Shown here in pieces: positions 41,822-52,154 of a stretch of DNA of 64,000 nucleotides. The notes under the pieces are model-generated. The model made no database searches and was not told the origin of the DNA. It was given only the letters and a program-made list of their open reading frames with translations. Numbering within the stretch: the first letter of the stretch is position 1; each line of letters starts with the position of its first letter. The position numbers and the translations under genes are program-made. The stretch is from Pseudomonadota bacterium (lineage in GTDB: Bacteria > Pseudomonadota > Alphaproteobacteria > Geminicoccales > Geminicoccaceae): the NCBI GenBank assembly GCA_030549795.1, contig JAUQQO010000018.1:1-64000 (forward strand). Reading direction: 5' to 3'.

Positions 41822-42205
41822 ATGACGCGACGGGACCGTCCGCTCTCCCCGCACCTGCAGATCTATCGGTGGCATTTCACCATGGCCCTCTCGATCGCGC
41901 ATCGGTTTTCCGGTGTCGCGCTCGTCGTCGGGCTTTTCTTCGTGAGTTGGTGGCTTACGGCGCTCGCCCGCGGCCCCGAGGCCTTCGCCTTCGTGCAGGC
42001 CTTCGCGCAGAGCTGGCTCGGGATCCTCGTCCTGTTCGGTTGGACCTTCGCCTTGTTCTATCATCTCGGCAACGGGATCCGGCATCTGATCTGGGATCTC
42101 GGCTTTGGTCTTGAGAAAGACGAGGCCTTCCGATCCGGTGTTGCGGTTGTGGCTTTTGCGGTGGTCGCGACGCTTTTGGTCTGGATCGCGGTGGGGGCTC
42201 TTTGA
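41822..42205 (+). CDS. sdhC: Succinate dehydrogenase cytochrome b556 subunit
   Basis: The ATG at 41822 follows GGGAGGAGG and gives 127 residues. LSPHLQIYRWHFTMALSIAHRFSGVAL is the quinone-site N-terminal helix, and YHLGNGIRHLIWDLG contains the haem-ligand His and the conserved Arg. Three membrane helices anchor the SDH head to the inner membrane. It is the first gene of sdhCDAB. Confidence 0.95.
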   Translation: MTRRDRPLSPHLQIYRWHFTMALSIAHRFSGVALVVGLFFVSWWLTALARGPEAFAFVQAFAQSWLGILVLFGWTFALFYHLGNGIRHLIWDLGFGLEKDEAFRSGVAVVAFAVVATLLVWIAVGAL

Positions 42206-42216
42206 AGGAACGCGCC

Positions 42217-42603
42217 ATGATCGCCACGGGAAGAACCGGGATTGCCCGGCTCAAGGCGCAAGGCTCAGCTAAGAGCGGGGCGGAACACTGGTGGCGGCAA
42301 CGCCTGACCGCGCTTGCCAACGTTCCTCTCGTCATCTGGTTCGTCGTCTCCTTCGTATCCTTAGGCGGAGCGAGCTACACGGAAGCGCGCGCGTGGCTGG
42401 GCAGTCTCACAAATGCCACCTTGATGGTGCTGTTGATCGTCTCGGTGTTCTGGCATGCCCGATTGGGTATCCAGGTGATCATCGAGGACTATGTCCACGG
42501 CCGCGCTCTCAAATTGGCCGCGCTTGTGCTCTTGGACTTCGCGACCGTGGCGCTCGCTACAGCGTCTATCGTTGCGATCCTGACAGTTTCGATTGGGGGT
42601 TGA
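42217..42603 (+). CDS. sdhD: Succinate dehydrogenase hydrophobic anchor subunit
   Basis: The ATG at 42217 (AAGGA upstream) gives 128 residues with three membrane helices. [19 protein letters not shown] starts the first helix, and [19 protein letters not shown] carries the haem-ligand His and the quinone-site Asp-Tyr. With SdhC it binds haem b and reduces ubiquinone. It starts 11 bp after sdhC. Confidence 0.94.
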   Translation: MIATGRTGIARLKAQGSAKSGAEHWWRQRLTALANVPLVIWFVVSFVSLGGASYTEARAWLGSLTNATLMVLLIVSVFWHARLGIQVIIEDYVHGRALKLAALVLLDFATVALATASIVAILTVSIGG

Positions 42604-42607
42604 GGCG

Positions 42608-44398
42608 ATGAGTCGCGCCTATCCCATCACCGACCACTACTTCGACTGCATCGTAGTTGGCGCCGGTGGTTCGGGTCTGCGCGCCGCGGTGGGCATGGTC
42701 GAAGCGGGCCTTAAGGTCGCCTGCATCACCAAGGTCTATCCGACGCGCTCGCACACGGTGGCGGCCCAGGGCGGGATCAACGCCGCGCTCGGCAACATGA
42801 ACGAGGACGACTGGCGCTTTCACATGTACGACACCGTCAAGGGGTCGGACTGGCTGGGCGACCAGGACGCCATCGAATATATGACCAAGAACGCCCCGGC
42901 TGCGGTCTACGAACTCGAACATTACGGGGTCCCGTTTTCGCGCACACCCGATGGGCGCATTTATCAACGCGCCTTCGGCGGTCAGTCCGTGCACTATGGC
43001 AAGGGGCAAGCCTATCGTACCTGTGCCGCCGCCGATCGCACGGGACATGCGCTCCTGCACACGCTCTTCCAGCAAGCGCTCAAGAATAAGGTTCGGTTCT
43101 TCAACGAGTACTTCGCCCTCGATTTGCTCATGGACGAGGACGGCTCCTGTGCCGGTGTCATCGCCATGCGGATCGAGGACGGCTCGATCCACCGCTTCGC
43201 GGCACATCTGACCTGTCTGGCGACGGGCGGGTACGGCCGCGTGTATTTCTCCTGCACGAGCGCCCACATCTGCACCGGGGACGGTAACGCCATGGTGCTG
43301 CGCGCCGGGCTGCCGTTGCAGGACATGGAGTTCGTCCAGTTCCACCCCTCCGGGATCTACGGGGCCGGCTGTCTGATCACCGAGGGAGCGCGGGGCGAGG
43401 GGGGCTATCTCACCAACGCCCTGGGGGAGCGCTTTATGGAGCGCTATGCGCCTACGGCGAAGGACTTGGCCTCACGCGACGTCGTGGCGCGGGCGATGAC
43501 CATCGAGATCAACGAAGGTCGTGGCTGCGGGCCGAACAAAGACTACATCGAGCTACACCTCGAGCATCTCGATCCCAAGATCATCAAAGAACGCCTACCC
43601 GGGATCGCCGAAACAGCCAAGATCTTTGCCGGTGTGGACGTAACGCGAGAGCCGATTCCGGTTGTGCCGACCTGTCATTACAACATGGGCGGCATTCCGA
43701 CCAACTGGCGCACCGAGGTCATCTGTCCGAAGAACGGCGATCCCGATGCCGTAGTGCCGGGTCTGCTCGCCGTCGGCGAGGCGGCTTGCGCCTCCGTGCA
43801 CGGCGCCAACCGGCTGGGCGGAAACTCGCTCACCGACCTCATCGTCTTCGGCCGCGCCGCGGCGCAGCGCGCTGCTGAACTCGTACGTCCCAACAGCCCG
43901 CCGCGGCTCTTGCCCAAGAACGCGGGCGAAGCGGCGCTCGAGCGGCTGGATCGCATCCGCCACGCCAACGGCAGCACGAGCGTGGGCGTCCTACGCACGG
44001 CGATGCAGCGGACGATGCAACGGCACGCGGCGGTGTTCCGCGAGGCGCGCAGTCTCGAGGAAGGTTGCCGCAAGCTCGAAGAACTGGCCGCGAGCCTGCA
44101 AGATCTCAAAGTAACAGACCGCTCGCTCGTGTGGAATACAGACGTCATCGAGGCGCTCGAACTGCACAACCTGATGCTGCAGGCGATCGCCACCATGCAT
44201 TCAGCGGCCTTCCGCACGGAGAGCCGCGGTGCGCACGCGCGCGAAGATTATCCGCAGCGCGACGACGTCAACTGGCTCAAGCACACGCTGTGCTGGGTCG
44301 ACGAACGCTATCGGCCGCGCCTGGACACGCGCCCGGTGCACCTGTTCACCTTAAGTAACGAGGTCGAGCCGGTGCCGCCTTCGGCGCGTGTGTACTGA
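42608..44398 (+). CDS. sdhA: Succinate dehydrogenase flavoprotein subunit
   Basis: SdhA oxidises succinate to fumarate with covalent FAD. The ATG at 42608 gives 596 residues. The Rossmann FAD site [16 protein letters not shown] is followed by the FAD-linking His in [15 protein letters not shown], the capping domain, [21 protein letters not shown] and the catalytic Arg in [10 protein letters not shown]. The C-terminal [14 protein letters not shown] and [15 protein letters not shown] are typical. It starts 4 bp after the sdhD stop. Confidence 0.97.
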   Translation: MSRAYPITDHYFDCIVVGAGGSGLRAAVGMVEAGLKVACITKVYPTRSHTVAAQGGINAALGNMNEDDWRFHMYDTVKGSDWLGDQDAIEYMTKNAPAAVYELEHYGVPFSRTPDGRIYQRAFGGQSVHYGKGQAYRTCAAADRTGHALLHTLFQQALKNKVRFFNEYFALDLLMDEDGSCAGVIAMRIEDGSIHRFAAHLTCLATGGYGRVYFSCTSAHICTGDGNAMVLRAGLPLQDMEFVQFHPSGIYGAGCLITEGARGEGGYLTNALGERFMERYAPTAKDLASRDVVARAMTIEINEGRGCGPNKDYIELHLEHLDPKIIKERLPGIAETAKIFAGVDVTREPIPVVPTCHYNMGGIPTNWRTEVICPKNGDPDAVVPGLLAVGEAACASVHGANRLGGNSLTDLIVFGRAAAQRAAELVRPNSPPRLLPKNAGEAALERLDRIRHANGSTSVGVLRTAMQRTMQRHAAVFREARSLEEGCRKLEELAASLQDLKVTDRSLVWNTDVIEALELHNLMLQAIATMHSAAFRTESRGAHAREDYPQRDDVNWLKHTLCWVDERYRPRLDTRPVHLFTLSNEVEPVPPSARVY

Positions 44399-44425
44399 TC
44401 GGGTGGCGGCGAAGAGGGAAGCTCC

Positions 44426-45205
44426 ATGGTCGAGTTCGCTTTACCGCGTAACAGCCGGGTGGAGCCGGGTCGCCGGCACGAGCCCGCAACTCCACCGAAG
44501 CGACCGCGGGAGTTCAAGATCTACCGCTGGTCTCCCGAGGACGGGCGCAATCCGCGTCTCGACACCTATGTGGTCGATCTCGACGGTTGCGGCCCGATGG
44601 TGCTCGACGCGCTCATCAAGATCAAAAGCGAGATCGACAGCACCTTGACGTTCCGGCGCTCCTGCCGAGAGGGGATCTGCGGCAGCTGCGCGATGAACAT
44701 CAACGGTCGCAATACGCTCGCCTGTATCAAGGCGATTGAAGATATTGATGGGCCGGTGGTGATCTATCCTCTCCCGCATATGAACGTCATAAGAGATCTT
44801 GTCGTCGATCTCGAAAACTTCTGGGCCCAGTACGAGTCGGTCGAACCCTGGCTCAAGACCTCCACGCCACCGCCGACGCGAGAGCGGCGGCAGAGCCCGG
44901 AAGACCGGGCCCGGCTGGACGGTCTTTACGAGTGCATCCTCTGTGCCTGCTGCTCGACCAGCTGTCCGAGCTACTGGTGGAACGGCGACCGCTATCTCGG
45001 CCCCGCGGCGCTTCTCCAGGCCTACCGATGGATCGCGGATTCGCGGGATGAGGCGACCAACGAGCGCTTGGAGGCACTCGAAGACCCCTTCAAGCTCTAC
45101 CGCTGCCACACGATCCTCAACTGTACGAACAGCTGCCCCAAGGGGCTCAATCCCGCCCGCGCGATCGCCGAGATTAAGAAACTTATAGTAGAAAAACGTT
45201 TGTGA
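44426..45205 (+). CDS. sdhB: Succinate dehydrogenase iron-sulfur subunit
   Basis: SdhB passes electrons from FAD to quinone through three Fe-S clusters. The 259-residue protein has the [2Fe-2S] ligands in [11 protein letters not shown] and the following Cys of TLACIKA. Those of the [4Fe-4S] and [3Fe-4S] clusters are in [16 protein letters not shown] and [27 protein letters not shown] site precedes the ATG. It is the last gene of sdhCDAB; a strong terminator follows about 100 bp later. Confidence 0.97.
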   Translation: MVEFALPRNSRVEPGRRHEPATPPKRPREFKIYRWSPEDGRNPRLDTYVVDLDGCGPMVLDALIKIKSEIDSTLTFRRSCREGICGSCAMNINGRNTLACIKAIEDIDGPVVIYPLPHMNVIRDLVVDLENFWAQYESVEPWLKTSTPPPTRERRQSPEDRARLDGLYECILCACCSTSCPSYWWNGDRYLGPAALLQAYRWIADSRDEATNERLEALEDPFKLYRCHTILNCTNSCPKGLNPARAIAEIKKLIVEKRL

Positions 45206-45303
45206 GGTTCGCGGAATCTTGGGCTTGCCTGTGCGGCTCACTTAGTGTTAATCGATCTTTCACAAAGAGGCGTAAGCCCGCACACGCAGGTCCGATCTGA
45301 GAG

Positions 45304-45330
45304 AGGAGGCTGAGCCTCCTTTCTTTTTTT
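45304..45330 (+). terminator. Rho-independent terminator after sdhCDAB
   Basis: AGGAGGC-TGA-GCCTCCT is a perfect 7-bp stem with a 3-base loop, followed by TTCTTTTTTTT. It sits 98 bp after the sdhB stop and abuts the convergent olsA gene. Confidence 0.92.
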
Positions 45331-46146
45331 TCACACCAAAGCGGGCTCAGGAACCCGAAGCGGCGCCGATCCCCGATGCGCATGCGCGAGCCCCGCACGA
45401 AGGGTCGCACGCAATTGGGCGCCGAGCCGCTTGCGGCTGGTCACCGACCAGGAGAGGACGGGCTCGCCGAACCAAAGCACCACCTCGACCCCCGGGAGCT
45501 GAAGCACGCGCCAAAGGTGCGGCAGCAACGTCGCATCCCCGCACCAGGCGTAGAGTTCGGCATTGTGCGCGTCGATGGGCGGGCCACGGCGCAGACGCCT
45601 GTAGGCGAGAACGACCGGTTGGACCGCGATCGGCCGGTCCACCACATTCGGCTCTGCGACCGACAGAAGCGACGTCTTGAGCGGTAGGACGTCCAAACCG
45701 GGCGAACTCGTGCCCTCGGCGAAGAGGACGAAGGATTCAGTGCGTGCGAGGCGCGCGGCGAGCGCATCGCGCTGGCGTTTCGCCTCCCGCCAATGGCGTC
45801 GCACGAATAGGGTTCCGCTCTTGCGCGCGAGCCAGCCGAAGAACGGCCAATCGGCGATCTCGGTCTTAGCGATGAAGGCCGCATCGCACAGCGCGCCCAG
45901 GATCGGTATGTCGAGATAGGAGACGTGATTGGGTACGAAGAGCGCGGGCTCAACAGCTGTGGGGCGGCCGCGCACCTCAAGGTGGACGCCGAGGAGGAGC
46001 AGGACCCCCTTGCACCACCACCGCCGAAGGAACCGCCGCGGCCATCGCCCGAGCGGAGTGCTCGCCACCCAAGCGGGGAGGAGAACCGCGGTCAGGATCA
46101 CAAAGCCGATAAGCCGGGCGAGCGCCCGCAGCCACGAGGCGCTCAT
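45331..46146 (-). CDS. olsA: 1-acyl-sn-glycerol-3-phosphate acyltransferase family; ornithine lipid acyltransferase OlsA
   Basis: OlsA adds the second (ester-linked) acyl chain to lyso-ornithine lipid. The 271-residue protein has a hydrophobic N-terminus and the PlsC motifs, NHVSYLDIP (HxxxxD catalytic dyad), the FVRRHWRE stretch and LFAEGTSSPG. Its ATG overlaps the olsB stop by 4 bp, which identifies it as OlsA rather than a housekeeping PlsC. Confidence 0.9.
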   Translation of the reverse strand: MSASWLRALARLIGFVILTAVLLPAWVASTPLGRWPRRFLRRWWCKGVLLLLGVHLEVRGRPTAVEPALFVPNHVSYLDIPILGALCDAAFIAKTEIADWPFFGWLARKSGTLFVRRHWREAKRQRDALAARLARTESFVLFAEGTSSPGLDVLPLKTSLLSVAEPNVVDRPIAVQPVVLAYRRLRRGPPIDAHNAELYAWCGDATLLPHLWRVLQLPGVEVVLWFGEPVLSWSVTSRKRLGAQLRATLRAGLAHAHRGSAPLRVPEPALV

Positions 46147-46967
46147 ACGACCTCATCAACCACCCGCTCGCCGAGCCGATCGCCGAAGTGCCGGCGGTAG
46201 TTCGCCGCGATCCGCTCCGTAGGAAGCACGATGCAAACGTCGATCGTGTTGAAGACCTCGTCTAAAACCGCCCCCTCGCCGACCATCGCGCCCAAGCGAA
46301 GATAGCCCTTGATGAGCGGCGGCAGGGCGCGGAACGCGGCGCGCGCATCGAAGCCCTCTTGCGCGAAGGGCTCGTGCGCCACCCGGCGGGCAGCGAGCGC
46401 GACCGGCCGCAGCTCGAGCGGGGCGAGATGGTTCTCGTGCAGCCAGCGGATCTGCGGGGCGACGGCTGCGATGTCGGTTCCCGGCAGGCTCGCGCAGCCG
46501 ATCATCACCGAGATCTGGTGTTCGTCGAGGTAGCGCGCAATCGCGCGCCACAGGAGCTGCATGACCGCACCGGTGCGGTGTTCGGCGTCGACGCAGGATC
46601 GCCCGAGCTCCAAGATCTCGCCGCAGGCGCGCGCTCGCGCGGATCGCGAAAGCAGCGGGCGGAGATCATATTCGGCCTGCGAGTAGAACCCAACGGTCCG
46701 CAACGCGACGCTCTCGCGCAGCAATCGGTAACAGCCGACCACTTTCGGCCGCAGCGGCGTCGAGCGGGAACGATCGATCACCACGAGATGATCAGCATAT
46801 TCGTCGAAATGGTCGACGTCCCGGCGCCTTTTGCGCGTCAACGGGTCGGCAATCGCCCCCTGTTCCTCGAAGAACACCCGGTACCGCAGCTCCTGAGCCG
46901 CACGGACTTCGCGCTCGTCGACAGCCAGGCGAGCCTCGAGATCCTTAAAGCGCACCGAAATGCTCAT
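46143..46967 (-). CDS. olsB: L-ornithine N-alpha-acyltransferase
   Basis: OlsB transfers a 3-hydroxyacyl chain from ACP to the alpha-amino group of ornithine, the first step of ornithine-lipid synthesis. The 274-residue GNAT-like protein has RAAQELRYRVFFEEQGA near the N-terminus, DVDHFDEYADHLVV, EILELGRSCVDAEHR and MIGCASLPGTD, the pattern of the OlsB/hemolysin-like acyltransferase family. It is the first gene of olsBA, which many proteobacteria use to remodel membranes in phosphate shortage. Confidence 0.9.
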   Translation of the reverse strand: MSISVRFKDLEARLAVDEREVRAAQELRYRVFFEEQGAIADPLTRKRRRDVDHFDEYADHLVVIDRSRSTPLRPKVVGCYRLLRESVALRTVGFYSQAEYDLRPLLSRSARARACGEILELGRSCVDAEHRTGAVMQLLWRAIARYLDEHQISVMIGCASLPGTDIAAVAPQIRWLHENHLAPLELRPVALAARRVAHEPFAQEGFDARAAFRALPPLIKGYLRLGAMVGEGAVLDEVFNTIDVCIVLPTERIAANYRRHFGDRLGERVVDEVV

Positions 46968-47284
46968 GCGGTCCTCCAGACCCCCGCCCGTCCGTCGTCA
47001 CGCGAGAGCTTGGCGATCCGCGATGGCGAAGCCGCGACCGCTCGATGACGAACCGGGAACAGCGGCGCGAGCTGTTGCGGCGCAAAAGCACTCTTGTTGG
47101 TTCGCTGCGCGCAGGGACCAAACCTTGAGGCGGCCACGAGCCGGATGCGGAACCGCTCAAGCTGCCGCGGCACGCCGGGTGCAGAGCGGATCCATTGCCC
47201 TTTTCCGGCGCGCGATCCTCGTTGACCGCGGCTACACTCCTTGTTCTTCTGCTTTCACGGGACGTCTTTCAGGGAGTGCCCGCA
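46968..47284. other. olsB upstream region
   Basis: These 317 bp separate olsB (minus) from the GNAT gene (plus) and should hold both promoters. I see no gene and no recognisable Pho box. The track ORFs at 46945, 46960 and 46964 are Arg-rich shadows. Confidence 0.5.
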
Positions 47285-47806
47285 GTGGGTCCGGAAATCG
47301 CCGGTGTGCGCGAGCTCGTGGTCCGGCGCGCCCAGATGACCGACGCTGCCACCCTCGCGCGGATCCAGGTCGACAGCTGGCGCGAGAGCTATGCGGGTAT
47401 CCTCCCCGACAGCTATCTCGAAGGCCTTTCTTATTCCGGTCACGAGCGTCTTTGGCGTCGCGCGCTCGCGGAACCGAGTGCGACCTTCCTCGCGCTTCTC
47501 AACGGACGGGCGATCGGACTCGCAAGCGGTGGGCGTTGCCGGTCCCACCGCGGTTTTTCCGGCGAACTCTACCTCCTTTACGTGCTGCGTGCCGCTCAGG
47601 GGCAGGGGATCGGCCGCGCGCTCTTTGATGCGGTCCACTATGCGCTCGCGGTGGCGGGCTTGCCGGACATGCTCGTGTGGGTGCTCGCCGCCAATCGTCG
47701 AGCGCGCGGCTTTTATGAGCATCTCGGACTCGTGCCGATCGGCCGCTCGACCTCCTTCATCGGCGGCATGCGCTTGGACGAGATCGCCTACGGCTGGCGC
47801 GATTGA
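47285..47806 (+). CDS. GNAT family N-acetyltransferase
   Basis: I chose the GTG at 47285 (AGGGAG upstream) over the track start at 47195; the product is 173 residues. It begins with a beta strand LVVRRAQMTDAATLARIQVDSW. The acetyl-CoA loop is LYVLRAAQGQGIGRALFDAV and the C-terminal ANRRARGFYEHLGLVPIGRS is classic RimI-like GNAT. The substrate is unknown. It converges with phaC, with 24 bp between stops. Confidence 0.86.
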   Translation: MGPEIAGVRELVVRRAQMTDAATLARIQVDSWRESYAGILPDSYLEGLSYSGHERLWRRALAEPSATFLALLNGRAIGLASGGRCRSHRGFSGELYLLYVLRAAQGQGIGRALFDAVHYALAVAGLPDMLVWVLAANRRARGFYEHLGLVPIGRSTSFIGGMRLDEIAYGWRD

Positions 47807-47830
47807 GGGGCGCGAGGCGACCCGCGACCG

Positions 47831-49627
47831 TCAGGCGGCGCGCACCCGCACATAGGAGCCGGGGGCGTCCTCGAGCACGGGAAGGCCGCCGTCGCCCGGG
47901 CGGCGCGCCGGCACCATCGGTCCGGAGCGCGCCACCATCCATTCCGCCCAGTCGTTCCACCACGACCCCTTGTGTTGGACAGCGCCGGCAAGCCAGGCTT
48001 CGGGATCGGGCGGCAGCTCCTCGTTGGTCCAATAGCCGTATTTGCTCGATGCTGGCGGGTTGATGATGCCCGCGATGTGCCCCGAGCCCGCGAGCACGAA
48101 CCGCTTTTCGCCCTGGTAGAGCTGAGTAGCGGCATAAGTAGATTTCCAGGGCGCGATGTGGTCCTCCCGTGTCGATACGATGTACACGGGAATGTCGATC
48201 TTGCGCAGGTCAATCGGTACTCCAGCAAGACAAATCCCGCCCGGCTCGACCAGTTTGTTCTCGTAGTAGAACTTTCGGAGATAAAAACTGTGCATCGCCG
48301 CCGGCATGCGGGTGCTATCCGAATTCCAGTACAAGAGATCGAACGGGAACGGATCCTTGCCCAGCAAATAATTATTGACGACGAAGGACCAGATGAGATC
48401 GTTGGCGCGTAGCAGATTGAACGTCGTGGCCATCTCCGAGCCTTCGAGATAGCCGCGCTTGGCCATCAGTTCCTCGAGTGCGGCCAGTTGCTCTTCGTCG
48501 ATGAACACGCCGAGCTCACCCGGTTCTTTGAAATCGACGAGTGTAGTGAAGAAGGTGGCGGCACCGATCCGGTCGTCGCCCTTGGCTTTCATCCAGGCCA
48601 AGGTGGTGGCGAGCAAGGTCCCACCCAGACAATAGCCGATGGCGTTGCTCTGTTTTTCGCCGGTTGCCTTTTCGATCGCCTCGAGCGCGGCGAGGGGGCC
48701 TTCGAGCATGTAGTTCTCGAAGCTCTTGTGCGCGAGCCGCTCGTCGGGGTTGACCCAGGAAATGACGAAGGTCGTGAAACCCCGGTCGACGCAGAACTTG
48801 ATAAAGCTATTCTGCGGCTGCAAATCGAGTATATAATATTTGTTGATCCACGGCGGAATGATGAGTAGCGGCTTCTTGTAAACTTCGGGAGTTGCGGGTT
48901 CGTACTGGATGAGCTGGGCCAGATCATTCTGGTAGATGACTTTGCCCGGCGTGGTGGCGATGTTGCGGCCGACCTCGAACGCGTTATAGTCGGTCATCTT
49001 GATCGCGAGACGACCTTTGCCGCGCTCGAGGTCTTCCAACATGTTTTTCAGGCCGCGCAGCAGGTTCTCGCCGCGTGTCTCGAGCGTCGCCTTGAGCACC
49101 TCGGGGTTGGTGAGGACGAAGTTGGTAGGGGCAAGCGCGTCGACGAATTGCCGGGTGTAGAATTCGACTTTCTGCCGCGTCTTAGGGTCAAGCCCCTCGG
49201 CTTCGCTCACCGTTTGCAACAAAAAGCGCGATGCCAAAAGATACGACTGTTTGACGAAGTCGAACAAAATATTCTCTGACCATGCGGGATCCTTGAAGCG
49301 GCGATCTCCGCGGTCGGGCACAATCACCGGCTCGGCCTCTTCGCCCAGCATGCGCTGGGTGGTCGTCTGCCACAGCCGCAGGTAATCCTGCCACAGCGCG
49401 AACTGGGCGCGGAACAGATCCATAGGCCGGGTCATCAGATCCTGAAGCAGCTCGAGGAAGGCAGTGCCAATCGACCCGACGCCGAAAGGCGCCGCGGGCT
49501 GGTCAGCCAGATGCTGGCGCTGCAGGAACTCTTCGACCAGCGCCCGACTCTTGGCCGCGATCTCGCTCATGATGCGGACGATCTCTTCGGGCTGCGCCCC
49601 GTACCCGGCTTCGGATTGCTCTGCCAT
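47831..49627 (-). CDS. phaC: Class I poly(3-hydroxyalkanoate) synthase
   Basis: PhaC polymerises hydroxyacyl-CoA into PHB granules. The ATG at 49627 (AGGGGA upstream) gives 598 residues, the class I size. The N-terminal PhaC_N region contains DRRFKDPAWSENILFDFVKQSY. The lipase-like box AIGYCLGGTLLATTLAW carries the catalytic Cys, followed by FTTLVDFKEPGELGVFIDEE (catalytic Asp region) and the catalytic His in LAGSGHIAGIINPP. No phaA, phaB or phasin gene is seen nearby. It converges with the GNAT gene and is divergent from the lipoprotein gene. Confidence 0.96.
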   Translation of the reverse strand: MAEQSEAGYGAQPEEIVRIMSEIAAKSRALVEEFLQRQHLADQPAAPFGVGSIGTAFLELLQDLMTRPMDLFRAQFALWQDYLRLWQTTTQRMLGEEAEPVIVPDRGDRRFKDPAWSENILFDFVKQSYLLASRFLLQTVSEAEGLDPKTRQKVEFYTRQFVDALAPTNFVLTNPEVLKATLETRGENLLRGLKNMLEDLERGKGRLAIKMTDYNAFEVGRNIATTPGKVIYQNDLAQLIQYEPATPEVYKKPLLIIPPWINKYYILDLQPQNSFIKFCVDRGFTTFVISWVNPDERLAHKSFENYMLEGPLAALEAIEKATGEKQSNAIGYCLGGTLLATTLAWMKAKGDDRIGAATFFTTLVDFKEPGELGVFIDEEQLAALEELMAKRGYLEGSEMATTFNLLRANDLIWSFVVNNYLLGKDPFPFDLLYWNSDSTRMPAAMHSFYLRKFYYENKLVEPGGICLAGVPIDLRKIDIPVYIVSTREDHIAPWKSTYAATQLYQGEKRFVLAGSGHIAGIINPPASSKYGYWTNEELPPDPEAWLAGAVQHKGSWWNDWAEWMVARSGPMVPARRPGDGGLPVLEDAPGSYVRVRAA

Positions 49628-49788
49628 CAGACGATCCCCTAAGATCGGCGCCGACACGCGGCCCGGCGGAGAGAACCGTGACACCGCGCAGGCGAGCCGA
49701 GGGTGCGATACCCGCGCGAGAGGTAGACGAACGCAGCGCCGACGCCAACCACTGCGCGGCGTCGGAGCACGGCACGACGGACTTGTCG

Positions 49789-50916
49789 ATGCCGCACAGG
49801 CGCCTTCGGCTCGCCCCTGTTGTGCGGTTCAGCTGTTGCGCCGGCTTCGTGTTGCTCGCCGCATGCGCCGCGACACCGGGATCGCCCTCGCTTCACGATG
49901 TGCCGGCGCGGCCGCGGATGGGTTACACGGTCGAGCAACGCCGCGCGATCGCCAACGCCCTGCTCGCCGACCGCGAACAGGCCCTCTGGGAGGGCGAACA
50001 GCTGCGCTTTCGCACCGGCAAGAGCGCCCTGCCGCCGCCTCCGCAGCCGCGCGAACCGACACCCTTGCCGCCGCTTGCCCAAGCGCCAACCGCGATCCGC
50101 CCGCCCGCCAATCTCGAGTCGGCGATCGTCGCCGAACGGATGGGGCTCGAGACCGACGACGGCAGCTTAAACGCTTTCTTGCGCCAGCTCGTGCGCCGCC
50201 AGCCGGCAACGGTGCAAGCACAAGAGAACGCTTCTGCGCGAACGGATGTCGCGACTGCGGGCACAGAATCGGGCGACCCTCTGGCCACAGCTGCCGCGCG
50301 CGCAGACCTGCCCCTTGCGTTGCCGCGCGGGGAAGCAGAGCGCGCGCAGGCGCGGCCGGTGAACCAGCCGCAGCCGACAGCTGAGCAGCCGAACCAGCCG
50401 AGCGCCCTCGACCGCTTTCTCGACTATCTCGGCGGAGCCTTGGCGGTCGGCCGCGCTGACCCAGCCGGTGAGCCCGCGCCCGCAGCGAGTGAAGAGTCCG
50501 GCTCGAGCCGACCAGCCATCAATGCCGGGGCGCCGTCGGTCGGGACCGAGAGCCAAACTTCGGCCCGCGAGCTGGAGCGTGCCGGGCGCGAGAAGACCGC
50601 GCTGGCTTCGACACCCGCGCGCGCTTCGGCGCAATCGGCCAGCCGGGAGCCACCGCTTGTGAGCATCCTCTTTCCCGCCGGGGTCGCGACCCCACCGCCC
50701 GAAGCTATGCAGACCCTGCGCCGCGCCTTGGAAGATGCGCGCCTTGCGCAGGGCGCGATCGAAGTCATCGGTCAGGGAAAAAGTCCAGCTCTCGCACTCG
50801 AGCGGGCGCGAACGGTCGCTCAGTTGCTCATCGAAGTCGGTGCGCCCGCCGAACGGATACGCCTGCGCGCTGCCGGGCCGGGCGACCGCGTCGAACTGCG
50901 CTTGAGCAGCCGCTGA
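49789..50916 (+). CDS. OmpA-like lipoprotein, hypothetical
   Basis: The ATG at 49789 gives 375 residues with a type II signal peptide and lipobox (FVLLAACAATPG), so Cys26 is probably lipidated. A long Pro/Ala/Gln-rich region follows (about residues 60-290), including ALLADREQALWEGEQLRF. The last 85 residues (VSILFPAGVATPPPEAMQTLRRALE...ERARTVAQLLIEVGAPAERIRL) have the OmpA/Pal fold pattern. The usual diaminopimelate-binding Asp is not obvious, since the segment reads IEVIGQGKSP, so peptidoglycan binding is doubtful. It is divergent from phaC. Confidence 0.7.
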   Translation: MPHRRLRLAPVVRFSCCAGFVLLAACAATPGSPSLHDVPARPRMGYTVEQRRAIANALLADREQALWEGEQLRFRTGKSALPPPPQPREPTPLPPLAQAPTAIRPPANLESAIVAERMGLETDDGSLNAFLRQLVRRQPATVQAQENASARTDVATAGTESGDPLATAAARADLPLALPRGEAERAQARPVNQPQPTAEQPNQPSALDRFLDYLGGALAVGRADPAGEPAPAASEESGSSRPAINAGAPSVGTESQTSARELERAGREKTALASTPARASAQSASREPPLVSILFPAGVATPPPEAMQTLRRALEDARLAQGAIEVIGQGKSPALALERARTVAQLLIEVGAPAERIRLRAAGPGDRVELRLSSR

Positions 50917-50943
50917 AACGCGCGCCCAGCCGAGCGCTTCGGC

Positions 50944-51789
50944 TCAGTCGGCGACGCACAACTGCTCTTGGACGCCGAGCCCCTCGATCCCCAAGCGCAT
51001 CCGATCTCCCGGTTTCAAGAACACAGGTTCGGGCTTGATCCCCATGCCTACCCCCGGCGGGGTTCCGGTCGAGATCAGATCGCCCGGGTAGAGCGTGAAG
51101 AACTGGGAGAGATAGTGGACCAAGAACCGCACGCCATAGACCATGGTGCGCGTGTTTCCGTCCTGGTACCGGCGGCCGTTAACCTCGCACCACAGATGGA
51201 GGTTTTGAGGATCGGGCACCTCGTCGGCGGTCACCAACCAGGGGCCGATGGGTCCGAAGGTGTCACAGGATTTGCCCTTGGTCCAGGTACCGTGGCGATT
51301 GATCTGAAAGTCGCGCTCGGAGACGTCGTTGACCACGCAATAGCCGCAAACATAATCCATCGCTTCCTCGAGCGGGATATATTTGCCGGTCTTGCCGATC
51401 ACGACGCCCAGCTCGACCTCCCAGTCGGTTTTGGTTGAGCCGCGCGGAATGCGCACGTCGTCGTAAGGGCCCGAGATCGCGCTGTTGGCCTTGAGGAAGA
51501 GAACAGGCTCGGGCGGCACTTTCGCGCCCGTTTCGGCGGCATGGTCGGAATAGTTGAGCCCGATGCACATGAACTTCCCGACACCCCCCACACAGGGGCC
51601 GATGCGCGGCTGACCGGGGACGAGCGGCAGCGTGGTGGGATCGAGCGCGCGCAGCCGCGCGAGCCCTTCGGGTGTCAGCGTCTGTCCACCGATGTCCGGA
51701 ACCACCCCGGAAAGATCGCGGATACGGCCCTCGGCATCGAGCATGCCGGGCTTCTCTTCTCCCTTGGGACCCCACCGCAAGAGCTTCAT
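50944..51789 (-). CDS. Fumarylacetoacetate hydrolase family protein
   Basis: The ATG at 51789 begins the family-type start MKLLRWGPKGEEKPGMLDAEG and gives 281 residues. The catalytic core has MCIGLNYSDHAAETGAKVPPEP, the metal ligands in WEVELGVVIGK and NDVSERDFQ, and GDLISTGTPPGVGMG. Members include fumarylacetoacetases, acylpyruvases and oxaloacetate decarboxylases acting in aromatic or sugar-acid breakdown. The short form suggests ureidoglycolate lyase or 2,4-diketo-3-deoxy-acid hydrolase type, but this is not resolvable. It converges with the lipoprotein gene. Confidence 0.9.
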   Translation of the reverse strand: MKLLRWGPKGEEKPGMLDAEGRIRDLSGVVPDIGGQTLTPEGLARLRALDPTTLPLVPGQPRIGPCVGGVGKFMCIGLNYSDHAAETGAKVPPEPVLFLKANSAISGPYDDVRIPRGSTKTDWEVELGVVIGKTGKYIPLEEAMDYVCGYCVVNDVSERDFQINRHGTWTKGKSCDTFGPIGPWLVTADEVPDPQNLHLWCEVNGRRYQDGNTRTMVYGVRFLVHYLSQFFTLYPGDLISTGTPPGVGMGIKPEPVFLKPGDRMRLGIEGLGVQEQLCVAD

Positions 51790-52154
51790 CGCGCAAGATC
51801 TCCGCTCGCCGTCACGGTCTTGTGGAAGCACGCAGCTTTTCCTTCGACAACCCCAGCGGGCGGAGATCTCACCCGCGCCGCGCGAAAATGCGGGCAAGCC
51901 CAACACTTTACCGCCGCACGCCTGAGAAGAGAAAAGAGGAGTGGCTAATCGGGCCCCGGCACGGTTGGTTCTGCCGCGCAACGGCTCAGCGCAACGGGGG
52001 GCGCACCGCGGCGGCTGCGCAACATCCCGCAGGTGACCGTGCGAAGAGCGACCTTCGCGATCGATCGGATGGTTTGCTCGCCGGGCCAACGCGCTTGATC
52101 GTTGGCATAAATCTGCCAGTCTCGGTGGTGTCGAGCCAGCCGTTCGGAATCGCG
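51790..52154. other. Intergenic region, no gene seen
   Basis: These 365 bp separate divergent genes. The track ORFs covering it (51541, 51672, 51945, 51986) lack family features. Promoters for both neighbours are expected here, but I see no strong -35/-10 pair. Confidence 0.45.
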